From NCBI GenBank assembly GCA_965214295.1, contig OZ243944.1:2170001-2234000 (forward strand): DNA of 64,000 bases, given 5' to 3'. Position 1 is the stretch's first letter. Each line of letters opens with the position of its first letter. Shown here piece by piece: positions 1 through 8,481 of the stretch. The notes beneath the pieces are model-generated. The model did not search any database, was not told the origin of the DNA, and was given only the letters and a program-made list of their open reading frames with translations. The position numbers and the translations under genes were made by a program. Source of the stretch: JAJDUF01 sp965214295 (GTDB lineage Bacteria > Chloroflexota > UBA11872 > UBA12225 > JAJDUF01).

Positions 1-975
1 TTTGATGACAGGCGTTCCCTTTTACCTAATGAAATATCTGCATTGCAGGCGGTTGTCGAAGCAACGCATGGAACCAACGATGATCAGCAGTTAGCCAGTA
101 CACTTAGATCACTGATACGCAACCACGATCCGCAAATGATCGAGTTGTTCCTTCAGATCGCCGGCCTGACCCGTAACAAGATTCTGACCGACCTCAGAGC
201 GATAAGCACTGCACGTGGTCTCAAGCTTGGAGGCACATTTTCACACTTGAAACTGGTTGACCATGATGATACATGGTCGATTGCTGGTCCATACCTCGCA
301 GGGCGACTTCGCAGGGTTCTCGGCTTACCCCCTACTGAAATACTCGAAGCACTCAACCAAGCGACCTATCCTGGCTACATCCGACAGGAACGAGCCAAGA
401 GACAAGGACATGAGGCTGAATATCGCCTAGCCATTGTGCTATTGGAAGCTGGAATTAACTTCGTTCCTAAGTCCAAGGCGGAGAATCCTCTCTCATCAGA
501 TGCCCAGTTGAACGGAGTCTCATTTGATCTAGTGATCCCGGATTTGCAGCAACCGCTTGTTTGCACGAAGGCTACTGTTCATACTGCAAACATTGGACAA
601 TATGGGGAGTCAAAGGATGCCCTAGAAATAGCGGAAGCGAGAGAAATGATAGATTCGCACTTTCAACCCAGCAGCAAGCCGCTCCTTCTAGCCCTCATTG
701 ACGGTGTGGGTTTCACAAGCAATCGCGCTGGGTTAGAAAGGGTATTGGATGGAGCAGACGAGTTTTGCCAGTTTCGCACTATTTGGAAGGCTATTGTGAT
801 CTGTGCAAGTCTGTTAGGGAAAGATATTCTAATCGAACTGCCGGAATCATCAAGACAAAGACATAGTGAATTTCTGCGGAAATATGATTACGAAAGCAAT
901 GTGCGCTCAGGCGGAGTCTCCACGTCAGCAGTGATACGTGTCCCGATCGGTGAAGGATACCTACTACGTGAATGA
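1..975 (+). CDS. Putative type II restriction endonuclease, 5' end outside window
   Basis: The frame is open from base 1 to the TGA at 973-975, so the gene starts upstream of the window; the first possible internal start is a TTG at 43 with no clear ribosome-binding site. The visible 324 residues look soluble. A possible PD-(D/E)XK nuclease core lies late in the protein: a strand ending FDLVI (Asp about residue 162 counted from the TTG) followed by VCTKAT (Lys about 176), with Thr where Glu or Asp is usual. An EAEYRLA helix about 35 residues earlier could supply a displaced acidic residue. It converges with a methyltransferase gene whose stop is 7 bp away, the classic layout of a type II restriction pair. 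The family was not recognised by sequence; the function rests on the fold-like motif plus the neighbour. Local base composition is lower in GC than the genes that follow, consistent with transfer. Confidence 0.5.
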   Translation, partial: FDDRRSLLPNEISALQAVVEATHGTNDDQQLASTLRSLIRNHDPQMIELFLQIAGLTRNKILTDLRAISTARGLKLGGTFSHLKLVDHDDTWSIAGPYLAGRLRRVLGLPPTEILEALNQATYPGYIRQERAKRQGHEAEYRLAIVLLEAGINFVPKSKAENPLSSDAQLNGVSFDLVIPDLQQPLVCTKATVHTANIGQYGESKDALEIAEAREMIDSHFQPSSKPLLLALIDGVGFTSNRAGLERVLDGADEFCQFRTIWKAIVICASLLGKDILIELPESSRQRHSEFLRKYDYESNVRSGGVSTSAVIRVPIGEGYLLRE

Positions 976-982
976 GTTAACC

Positions 983-1888
983 TCAGAGGAGAGTCTGCTG
1001 GCTATCCGCTGCTCGCCGCGCGAAGTGGACTTTGCGCGGTTTTTTCATTCCAGGTTCCATCGTCGTTGAGTGGAGGAGATCAATCTGTCTCCAATCAGGA
1101 ACTTCCCAATGCTCCTGAATCCGCTCCCTTATGAGAGAGGAGTAGTTAGCGTTGAGTTCATACCCGATACCGCGGCGACCCATGACTCGGCTGACTTTCA
1201 AGGTGGTGCCCGATCCGAGAAACGGGTCTAGCACCGTATCACCAGGGTCGGTATAAGCCTCAATCAGCAGAGCAACTAGCTCTTCCGGAAAAGCTGCCTC
1301 ATGGTAGCCAAGCTGTTTTACATTGGGAGGACGATAGGCAGGAATTCTAATCACGTTTCCTAGACACCGACCACGACCATTCTTTTTATGTGCCCTGGGA
1401 TCAGCCTCGATATACTTCTGCGGAACTCGTGGTTTGTGAAACTTATAGTCCTGCGCGAATCCTTTCGTGAAAATGAGGACGAACTCATACTTGTTATCGA
1501 AGAGTCTTTCCATATAGTGATTTGGTTGTGGCAGCGCATTGGGGATATACCAAATAATGGTATCCCAGAGTGTCCATCCGGTCATTCTAGCATATATGTC
1601 GAGCGCAATGGGGTAGAATCTCTTCTTTACCCGGCGGTTGTTGATGTTTATTGCAAGAACAGCATTGGGCTTGGATTTTTCATAGCACTGTCTCCAGACA
1701 TTGTTTAGCCTGTCCAGGTATGTCTCGTAGGATGAGGATCCAATCTGATCTCTGTGGCCATAGTCCTTCAGGTTCCAGTACGGAGGGCTTGTGACAATGA
1801 AGTCTGCCGAGCCGTCAGGAAGCGCCGACATATCTTCAGAGTTCCCCCAGATCACTGTTTGCCCGGCTATCTCAGTGCTATTGGTCAT
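983..1888 (-). CDS. Beta-class DNA methyltransferase (likely N4-cytosine)
   Basis: Encodes an AdoMet-dependent DNA methyltransferase of 301 residues. The catalytic motif IV, TSPPYW (about residues 33-38), comes before the AdoMet-binding motif I, DPFLGSGTT (about 218-226), which is followed by GIGYELN. The order IV, target recognition, I defines the beta class; SPPY is typical of N4-cytosine enzymes, although N6-adenine activity cannot be excluded. The start is set at the ATG at 1888 because GAGGAA sits six bases upstream; a GTG at 1900 is in frame but has no such site. It converges with the putative endonuclease at 1-975 and would protect the host from it. Both genes are less GC-rich than their right-hand neighbours. 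Confidence 0.88.
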   Translation of the reverse strand: MTNSTEIAGQTVIWGNSEDMSALPDGSADFIVTSPPYWNLKDYGHRDQIGSSSYETYLDRLNNVWRQCYEKSKPNAVLAININNRRVKKRFYPIALDIYARMTGWTLWDTIIWYIPNALPQPNHYMERLFDNKYEFVLIFTKGFAQDYKFHKPRVPQKYIEADPRAHKKNGRGRCLGNVIRIPAYRPPNVKQLGYHEAAFPEELVALLIEAYTDPGDTVLDPFLGSGTTLKVSRVMGRRGIGYELNANYSSLIRERIQEHWEVPDWRQIDLLHSTTMEPGMKKPRKVHFARRAADSQQTLL

Positions 1889-1960
1889 GGGATTCCTCAC
1901 GCTACCTATCCCGCTGCACCCGTGCCGCCTTCGGACATATCCCTATATTAGCATATGTCG

Positions 1961-2317
1961 TCAAGTGCGGCAACGCGCGGCGGGCTGGCCGGCTCCCGCG
2001 CGCCGCACTTCGATGTGGTCGTCTACGATGCGCGTCTCCCAGAGGGACAAGCACTCCGGTTCCGACGGCAGGAGGGCATCGCCGCTCGTCAGGTCGAACA
2101 GCCAGCCGTGCAATCCGCACCGGAGACGCGCTGGCGGGCCGATCTCAAGGCCGCCCCAGACCAGCGGCCAGGCGGCGTGGGGGCAGTAGGCGTCGAAGGC
2201 GTAGAGCGCGCCGCCAACGTTGGCGATAGTTACATCCTGACCGGCGCACCGAACCTGCTTCAGCTTGCCCGGCGGTACGTCGCGCAAGCGCCCAACCCGC
2301 ACAAACTCGTCGCTCAT
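1961..2317 (-). CDS. Small Rieske [2Fe-2S] ferredoxin
   Basis: A 118-residue protein with one Rieske domain and nothing else. The two cluster-binding boxes are C45-x-H47 (YCPHAAWPL) and C67-x2-H70 (CGLHGWLFD), with the usual spacing, and the GxxWxFDL-like strand that follows is conserved. It has no signal peptide or membrane anchor, so it is a soluble electron carrier like the ferredoxin components of ring-hydroxylating dioxygenases or the NirD-like family. The start is the ATG at 2317. A long open frame upstream is an artefact: it lies antisense to the MFS gene. No oxygenase or reductase partner is visible nearby, so the redox partner is unknown. Confidence 0.85.
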   Translation of the reverse strand: MSDEFVRVGRLRDVPPGKLKQVRCAGQDVTIANVGGALYAFDAYCPHAAWPLVWGGLEIGPPARLRCGLHGWLFDLTSGDALLPSEPECLSLWETRIVDDHIEVRRAGAGQPAARCRT

Positions 2318-2434
2318 CGTGCAAGAGCGTAGCCCATCGCGCCCAGCCGGCCAAGGCTCTCGGCAGCAAGCGCGTGGAGTGGAGCCGGAGTGATACGACC
2401 GTTGCGGCGGTGAGCGTGCCAGACCGGGGCCACC

Positions 2435-2440
2435 TATACT
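2435..2440 (+). promoter_or_regulatory. -10 element predicting a leaderless MFS transcript
   Basis: TATACT ends six bases before the GTG start codon at 2447. With usual -10 to +1 spacing, transcription would start at or next to the start codon, giving an mRNA with no 5' leader. No ribosome-binding site is seen before the GTG. The same arrangement occurs before proB, the DarA-like gene and the 59314 pseudogene. Confidence 0.5.
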
Positions 2441-2446
2441 CGGTGC

Positions 2447-3715
2447 GTGGCAATCAACTCCGCTGCGGCTGCACACCCGCCGCGTCAGCGCCCCTCTCGC
2501 CGTCGCCGGATCAGTCCGTGGCTGTTCCAGGTCGTGAACTTTTGCTTCTGGACCGCCTTGTACTTCTACGTGCCCATTCTGCCGGTCTACGCTGAACGGA
2601 ATGGTGCCTCTCTGACGGTGATTGGCGTGATGCTCAGTGCCTACGGGATCATGCAGTTCTTGCTGCGTATTCCCGTCGGGGTCGGGTCCGACCTCTTGGG
2701 ACGGCGCCGGCCGTTTGTCATTGCTGGACTGGGCGCAGCGGGCCTTGGCGCGCTCTGGTTTGTCTGGATGCCCGCCCCGCCCGGCCTGATCTTCGCACGG
2801 GCGTTGACCGGCATCGGTGCCTGCGCCTGGGTGGTGATTACGGTGATGTATGCCGGCTACTTCGCGCCAGCGCAGGTGACACGGGCCGTCGCTTTCCTCG
2901 CCGTCACCAACGGCCTCGGCCAAGCCGTGGCGACCTTTATCGGCGGCACTGCCGCCCAAAGCTGGGGCTGGCATGCACCCTTCTACCTCTCCGCTGGGGC
3001 GGCCGTTGTCGGGATCGTGGTGGTCGGGCTGTGTGTGGAGGCCAGGACCGGCCCGGCCGTGGCGCCGGTCCCCTGGCGCCGCCTCGTAGCAGTGGGCACA
3101 CATCCACAGCTATTGCTCGTCGCCGGCCTGGCCGCGGTGAATACCTATGTCCAATTCACCACGATCTATGGCTTCACCCCGGTTTTCGCGGCCCATGAGC
3201 TGGGAGCTAATCGCGCCGACCTCGGACTGCTCACGGCAGCCAGCGTCTTGTCGCTGATGGCCGCGCAGTTCCTAGCACCTACCGCCGTGAGTCGCTTCGG
3301 TTTTCGCGGTCTCACTACCGCCAGCTTCTTGCTCAACGCGGCGATGACGGCCGTGATTCCCTTGGTGCCCGCGCTGGCCTTGGGCATAGGCTTCCAGAAG
3401 ACGGCCGCGTTGCCCCTCCTCATCCTGACACAGGGCATCGCCGGCCTGGCGCGTGGCCTCTTGCAGACCAGCCTGATGAGCCAGAGTATCCTGGCCGTGC
3501 CATCCGCAGAGCGGGCGACGGCCATGGGCGTCTTCCAGGCCGTATATGCCAGCGGGATGCTCCTCGGTCCGCTCGTCGGGGGGCGGCTGGCAGATGCCGT
3601 CGGGCTGAATGCGCTGTTCTGGCTGGCCGGCCTGTTGAGCACCGTCGGCGCGATAGTCGTATCGCAGACAACATCGCCCGAGACAACAACGCACTCCTCA
3701 GCGACACCGGCGTAA
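2447..3715 (+). CDS. Major facilitator superfamily transporter
   Basis: A 422-residue integral membrane protein with about twelve hydrophobic segments after a short basic N-terminus rich in Arg. The loop between segments 2 and 3 carries GVGSDLLGRRRP, the MFS signature (consensus GxLaDrxGrkp), which places the N-terminal half in the cytoplasm-facing topology of this family. A second, weaker copy of the loop (GGRLADAVG) follows in the C-terminal half, as expected from the internal duplication. Substrate is unknown; drug-efflux and sugar-efflux MFS proteins share this look. Start is GTG at 2447, directly behind a TATACT box, so the message may be leaderless. The gene is transcribed divergently from the Rieske gene, and nothing suggests a shared function. 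Confidence 0.85.
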   Translation: MAINSAAAAHPPRQRPSRRRRISPWLFQVVNFCFWTALYFYVPILPVYAERNGASLTVIGVMLSAYGIMQFLLRIPVGVGSDLLGRRRPFVIAGLGAAGLGALWFVWMPAPPGLIFARALTGIGACAWVVITVMYAGYFAPAQVTRAVAFLAVTNGLGQAVATFIGGTAAQSWGWHAPFYLSAGAAVVGIVVVGLCVEARTGPAVAPVPWRRLVAVGTHPQLLLVAGLAAVNTYVQFTTIYGFTPVFAAHELGANRADLGLLTAASVLSLMAAQFLAPTAVSRFGFRGLTTASFLLNAAMTAVIPLVPALALGIGFQKTAALPLLILTQGIAGLARGLLQTSLMSQSILAVPSAERATAMGVFQAVYASGMLLGPLVGGRLADAVGLNALFWLAGLLSTVGAIVVSQTTSPETTTHSSATPA

Positions 3716-4113
3716 CGCCAGCGCCGCGTGGGGCGCCTCGCCGGGATAGCGACTATCCCCTCGGAGGTGGGTAGTGGAGCAGCAGCAACGGTCGTAACGA
3801 TTGCAGCGCGGCGGGGCGGGTGTGCTACAACGGGAGAGCGGTAGCTTGACGGGCTGAAGGGCCGCCGGAGCATAAACAGGGGGCCGGGCCGGCCACGGTT
3901 CTACGAGCTACCACCATCACAGTCCGAGTAGCGGTACCACCACCGCCCTGGCGTCGTGCCGGCGACAGCCGGAATCAATGCCAACAGCGTCTAGTCACAC
4001 GCCCCGGTCAGCGGTCGCCGCCTCCCGGTCGACGCTGTGCATCCCATTGACTAGATGATGCGCGCGCAGGCGGCGCGGAGGAAGCACTGGATTGCAAGGA
4101 GGCGTGCCCGGCG
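3716..4113. other. Intergenic region without a gene
   Basis: About 400 bp between the convergent MFS and EF-G genes. No convincing coding frame was found. Near 3954-3977 there is a diverged copy of the GGATTCCGGC..GCCGGAA-type palindrome (family A of this window), which may act as a transcription stop between the two genes. Confidence 0.5.
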
Positions 4114-6195
4114 CTACTCACGCGCGCGGGCGGCGCGCGCGGCCGCGACGACCTGCTGGGTCACGTGGGCGGGGACTTCCTCGTAATGGGAGAACTCGAC
4201 CTTGAAGGTCGCGCGGCCGCCGGTGATGGACCGTAGATCGGTAGCGTAGCGGACAAACTCGGCCTGGGGACCGTCGGCAGTGATGACCGTGGTGTGGCCG
4301 CCCTGAGTATCCATCCCCTGGATGCGCGCTCGCTTCTGGTTGAGATCGGCAATGATGTCGCCGGCATTGGCCTCCGGCACCTGCACTTCGAGCTGCACAA
4401 TCGGTTCGAGTAACACGAGCCCGGCCTGCCGAACCGCGCTCTGAAAAGCCTGGACGCCCGCCAGCCGAAAAGCGATCTCCGATGAATCGACGGAGTGCTC
4501 CTTGCCATCATAGAGCCGAACCTGCACGTCCACGATGGGATAGCCCGCCAGTACGCCCCGCTCCATTGCTTCACGTACACCCTTGTCAACGGCCGGGCGC
4601 AGGCCTTGACTGATCACACCGCCGACGATGTTGTCCACGAACTCGTAGCCCTCGCCACGGGAGCGGGGAGAGACTTCGATGGAGCAGACGCCGTACTGGC
4701 CGTGTCCGCCCGATTGCTTGACATGCCGTCCCTCGGCAGCTGCCGTCGTCGCGACCGTTTCACGGTACGGCACCTTTACTGGCTCCGTCTTGAGACTCGC
4801 ACCGAACTTGCGACGGATGCGCTCCAAGCTCAGGTCGATGTGCGAGTCGCCCATGCCGGAGAGGAGGGTCTGCGCCGTCTCCACGCTGCGCGTGACTTGG
4901 AGCGTCAAGTCCTCTTCCTGCAGTCGTGCCACCGCACTGCTCATGCGGTCGAGGTCGCTCTGCGCCTCGGGCACCACAGCGACGGAATACACCGGCTCCG
5001 GGAAGGAAATGGCCGGCAGCAACCGGGGCTGCTCGCGCTGGCAGATCGTGTCGCCGGTGGCGGTCTCGGCCAGCTTCGCCACGGCGCCGATGTCACCGGC
5101 CGCTACCTGTGATACCGGCTCCTGGTCCTTCCCCCGCACCATGAGGACTTGGCCGACCCGCTCGGCCTCCTCCTTGCTCGCGTTCCACACCTGGGCGTCG
5201 GAGCGGAACGTCCCGGAATAGACGCGGAAGTAGCTCAACCGGCCGACAAAGGGATCGGCCAGGGTCTTGAATACACGCGCCGCGAGCGGGCCATCGGCAT
5301 CGGTGGTCAGTTGGCTGGCCTTGCCGGTGCTGGCGTCCGTGCTGGCAATCGAGGTTTCGGCGGCCGCCGGGAGCAGCGCCACCAGCGCATCCAAGAGCTG
5401 GCGTACCCCCTTGTCGCTGGTGGCGGCGCACGCAAACACCGGGATGACTTGCCGGCTGGCGATGCCCTGCTTGACACCATCGCGCACTTCCTCGGGGGTC
5501 AGTCCTTCGCCCTCCAGATACTTCAGCACCAAGTCGTCATCGGTCTCGGCGACGGTCTCCGTCAGCTGCTCGGCGAACGTATCTACGTCTTCCTGCAATT
5601 CCGGCGGCACTTCACCCTCAGTAACCTCGCCGTCGTCACCAAAGAACAGCGCCTTACCGGTGAACAGGTCCACTACACCGCGGAAGTTGCCCTCCTCGCC
5701 GATAGGCAACTGTGCCGCTGCTACCTTGGTACCGTACATCTCGCGCAACTGTTCGATGACTTGCCGGAAGCTGGCATTGTCGCGGTCGAGACGGCTGACG
5801 ACCACGATGCGCGGCAATTCTTGGTCGTCGCAAAGCTGCCATACCTGCTCGGTGCCGACCTGCACGCCGGCCACCGCCTCGACAAAGATCACCGCGCTGT
5901 CAATGACATGCACGGCCTCGACGACCTCGCCTACAAAGTCGGCATATCCGGGCGTATCGAGTATATTGACCTTGTGATCCTGCCACTCCACAGGGACGAC
6001 TGCGAGGTTGATGGAGCCACCGCGCTTGACCTCCTCCGGTTCATAGTCAGCTACGGTCGAACCGTCCTCTACGCGGCCCATGCGGCTGGTCGCGCCGCTA
6101 TGAAACAACATGGCCTCGGCCAGAGTGGTCTTGCCAGCACTCATATGCCCCAGAAAGCCCACATTGCGGATACGATCAGCTCCATACGTGTCCAT
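4114..6195 (-). CDS. Elongation factor G-like GTPase (EF-G paralog)
   Basis: A 693-residue translational GTPase with the full EF-G domain order: G domain, domain II, and the C-terminal domains III-V (the domain IV region contains the VPYRETV and QSGGHGQYG motifs). P-loop GHMSAGKT is at residues 16-23 and the G3 motif DTPG at 80-83. The G4 motif reads SRLD (134-137) instead of the canonical NKxD, and the switch I region has KRGGSINL instead of ERGITI. These changes are typical of divergent EF-G paralogs (FusA2-like) rather than of the main translocase. The gene is not next to rpsL, rpsG or tuf, which also argues for a paralog. Start is the ATG at 6195 with GAGGAG a few bases upstream. Whether it acts in translocation, ribosome recycling or another ribosome-linked task cannot be decided from sequence. 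Confidence 0.85.
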   Translation of the reverse strand: MDTYGADRIRNVGFLGHMSAGKTTLAEAMLFHSGATSRMGRVEDGSTVADYEPEEVKRGGSINLAVVPVEWQDHKVNILDTPGYADFVGEVVEAVHVIDSAVIFVEAVAGVQVGTEQVWQLCDDQELPRIVVVSRLDRDNASFRQVIEQLREMYGTKVAAAQLPIGEEGNFRGVVDLFTGKALFFGDDGEVTEGEVPPELQEDVDTFAEQLTETVAETDDDLVLKYLEGEGLTPEEVRDGVKQGIASRQVIPVFACAATSDKGVRQLLDALVALLPAAAETSIASTDASTGKASQLTTDADGPLAARVFKTLADPFVGRLSYFRVYSGTFRSDAQVWNASKEEAERVGQVLMVRGKDQEPVSQVAAGDIGAVAKLAETATGDTICQREQPRLLPAISFPEPVYSVAVVPEAQSDLDRMSSAVARLQEEDLTLQVTRSVETAQTLLSGMGDSHIDLSLERIRRKFGASLKTEPVKVPYRETVATTAAAEGRHVKQSGGHGQYGVCSIEVSPRSRGEGYEFVDNIVGGVISQGLRPAVDKGVREAMERGVLAGYPIVDVQVRLYDGKEHSVDSSEIAFRLAGVQAFQSAVRQAGLVLLEPIVQLEVQVPEANAGDIIADLNQKRARIQGMDTQGGHTTVITADGPQAEFVRYATDLRSITGGRATFKVEFSHYEEVPAHVTQQVVAAARAARARE

Positions 6196-6231
6196 CGCCG
6201 CTCCTCTTCCGAATCACCTGGGATGAAGGCG

Positions 6232-6237
6232 ATTATA
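6232..6237 (-). promoter_or_regulatory. Candidate -10 box of the EF-G paralog
   Basis: A perfect TATAAT on the minus strand lies 37 bases upstream of the EF-G start codon, leaving a leader of about 30 nt that contains the GAGGAG ribosome-binding site. No good -35 hexamer is seen 17 bp further upstream. Confidence 0.45.
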
Positions 6238-6341
6238 ACGATCCGGCTGTATCCACCTCCACAAACAGCGGTGGCGACCCGCGCCCGCCGCCTTTACGCA
6301 CGGCGGCTAACCTGCCAGGATTCACCATCACAGGTATCACC

Positions 6342-8429
6342 ATGCGTCTCCACGCCGCAGACTGGCAGTATTGGCTCGACGACCGGCCCCGCATCCTGCG
6401 CCTGGCCTGGCTGCCGTATCCACAGCTCCAGCCGGAGGCTTGGCAGGGCGCGTGCGTGCAGGCCAGCGCCGCCGGTGTTCACGGGCTGCTGGTGCCCATC
6501 TCCTGGGCACATCATGCACCGGCGCCGGATGTCCTCGACCTCGACGGCAGCACCGCCGCGCGGCGCGACTTGAGCCGCCTGCTCGCGATCATCGCCGACG
6601 CTGATCTTGGGTTGATCCCCGTAGTGGACACAGCGCAGCTCCCGGCGTGGGTGCGCGGTGGAGACGGTGAGCACTCTCGGCTAGGGGATCGGGAGCGCCA
6701 GGAGGCAGCAGGAGATTGGCATGAGGCGGTGGTCCAGACGGTCGCTGCTATCGCGCCCGATGCCACGCTGCTCTGGGCGCTGGCAGAGCCACCCGGCCCC
6801 GACCGGGCCGCTGCCGCTACGGTCACTGCGTATCAATCGTGGCTCGCCGCGCGCTACGATGACTCGCACGACCTCGCCCGCGAGTGGCAGCGCGACGTGG
6901 AGTCGTTCCGGAGCGTGGCTGTCCCGGGGCCGGGCGCCGTGCCGGCCGAGCAACGGGATTGGCAGCTCTTCGACGTGTCGGTCCGCGCGGAGACTCTCGG
7001 GCGGCTGGTGCAGCCGATCCGCGAGTACCTGCCGGAGGTCAGCACGGTGCTGCTCGTGCCCGACACCCGGCCGGCGCTGGCCCGCGCCGTGCAGCTGCAA
7101 GCGGTCGCTGACGATGCCAGCACGGCACTCGATTTGCTGGCGACCGTCGCCGCCGATGAGCCAAGCGTTGTCGCGCAGCTCAACGCGCTGGTGCTTGACG
7201 AGTGGCGCCCCGCAACCGTGTGGCAGCAGCCCACGATTGGAGTAGGGGCGCTTGCAACCGCGCCAGCACCCCGGCAACAGAGCGAGCCGGCCGGCCCCCT
7301 CGAAGAGCGGGCGCTCTGGCGGCAGAGCATGGCTGCGCTGGCGCGGGGGAGCCGGAGTCTTGGCTGGAGCGTCGCGGCCACCACACGCGCGCGCGACGAC
7401 ACGCCGGCGCCGGGCGGCTGGTCGGCCGTAGCGCCGGTGGCTCGCTTTCTGGATCGGTACGAGGAGCTCCTTGCGCGCTCGACGCCCGTATACGACCCGC
7501 TGGTGGTGCTGTGGGATGGGCTGAGTGAGCTGGTGACGGCGCCGGACGAGGCGCTGGCGGAGAGCGCCAACGGCCAACTCCTCACCTTGCTGGGTACGGC
7601 CGGCTGGCAACCTGAGTGTTTGGACCTTAGCACGTTGGACGACGAGACGCTCGGCGAGTTTCGCGCCGCGATCATCATCGGGCACGGCTACCTGGAGCTT
7701 GAGGCCTACGGGCGGCTGGTGGTCTACACCGTGGGCGGCGGGCACCTACTGACCGTCGGCCGGCCAATCCACGCGGACGAGTCGGGGCGGCGTATCAACA
7801 CGGGCTTCCTCTACCCTCGCCCGGCCAGCACACCATCGGAGCGCAGCGCCCGCCGCCACGGTCTCCGGCAACGCCTCCGTACCCTCTTCCGGGGCCAGCC
7901 GTCGCCCCGGTTCGGCACCGAGGGTAGCAACGTGCCGCTCACCAGCGAGCCGCTGACCTTCGCGGCCGGGCCGGGCGACGACCTCTGGTGGCAATGGCAC
8001 GGCTCACGCCGCGGACCGCCGGTGGCCTACCGGGCGGCGGTGCGCCGCGGCAGCACGACGGTCATCGGGGTTCCGCTCCGGCCTCCGCCAGCCGGGTCCG
8101 CAGCCGACGGCGCGGCCCTGCGCCGGCTCATCACCGACCTGCTGGAGCCGTTGGCTCCCCGTCGTCTGGCCCCCGAGCCACATCTCGCGCTCGACCTGTC
8201 GCTACGCCAGGTGGACACGGGCGAGGCGCTGCTCATCGCCAGCAATACCGGCGCTACTCAGCGCGGAGCCATCCGGCTGCACTCGCTCGCTGCCCTCGGA
8301 CTCGGCGGCGTACTCCGGGCCGAAGTCATCGCCGCGGCCGGCGATTCTATGGCCCATGTCGGGGACGACGGTTCCACGCTCTCGGTGGTGGTAGACGCCG
8401 GCGACGCGCTGGTCGTGCGGCTCCGATGA
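6342..8429 (+). CDS. GH35/GH42-like TIM-barrel protein, predicted glycosidase
   Basis: A 695-residue protein. Residues about 40-105 follow the GH35 beta-galactosidase pattern: a VPISWAHHAP strand (family: vxWxxHEP), a DLSRLLAIIADADLGLIPVVD segment shortened by the writer's rule to its key words (family: Dlxxfxxlaxexgl), and LPAWVRGG (family: GGxPxWL). The expected acid/base segment after strand 4 reads ALAEPPGP, keeping Glu but not the usual NExE. A later stretch (IIGHGYLELEAYGRLVVYT) resembles the flavodoxin-like trimerisation or reductase-like domain found after the barrel in beta-galactosidases. No signal peptide is visible, so it is probably cytoplasmic. Activity is uncertain because the catalytic motif is weak. 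No ribosome-binding site precedes the ATG at 6342. It stands alone upstream of proB. Confidence 0.55.
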   Translation: MRLHAADWQYWLDDRPRILRLAWLPYPQLQPEAWQGACVQASAAGVHGLLVPISWAHHAPAPDVLDLDGSTAARRDLSRLLAIIADADLGLIPVVDTAQLPAWVRGGDGEHSRLGDRERQEAAGDWHEAVVQTVAAIAPDATLLWALAEPPGPDRAAAATVTAYQSWLAARYDDSHDLAREWQRDVESFRSVAVPGPGAVPAEQRDWQLFDVSVRAETLGRLVQPIREYLPEVSTVLLVPDTRPALARAVQLQAVADDASTALDLLATVAADEPSVVAQLNALVLDEWRPATVWQQPTIGVGALATAPAPRQQSEPAGPLEERALWRQSMAALARGSRSLGWSVAATTRARDDTPAPGGWSAVAPVARFLDRYEELLARSTPVYDPLVVLWDGLSELVTAPDEALAESANGQLLTLLGTAGWQPECLDLSTLDDETLGEFRAAIIIGHGYLELEAYGRLVVYTVGGGHLLTVGRPIHADESGRRINTGFLYPRPASTPSERSARRHGLRQRLRTLFRGQPSPRFGTEGSNVPLTSEPLTFAAGPGDDLWWQWHGSRRGPPVAYRAAVRRGSTTVIGVPLRPPPAGSAADGAALRRLITDLLEPLAPRRLAPEPHLALDLSLRQVDTGEALLIASNTGATQRGAIRLHSLAALGLGGVLRAEVIAAAGDSMAHVGDDGSTLSVVVDAGDALVVRLR

Positions 8430-8466
8430 GCCCTCCGGCGGCGAGGCGCCGGACGCTGCACCCCGC

Positions 8467-8475
8467 TGCTATACT
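8467..8475 (+). promoter_or_regulatory. Extended -10 promoter, leaderless proB
   Basis: TGCTATACT is an extended -10 element (TGn + TATACT) that ends six bases before the proB ATG at 8482. Transcription would begin on or beside the A of the start codon. No -35 box is seen, as is common for extended -10 promoters, and no ribosome-binding site fits in the gap. Confidence 0.6.
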
Positions 8476-8481
8476 CCGGCA

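Noticed and set aside
2318..3103. Upstream extension of the Rieske gene
   Set aside because: The extra 260 residues are antisense to the MFS transporter and low-complexity; the Rieske domain starts naturally at 2317.
5149..6573. 474-codon plus-strand frame opposite the EF-G paralog
   Set aside because: Antisense to a gene with complete EF-G motifs; its composition is what the complement of a GC-rich gene gives.
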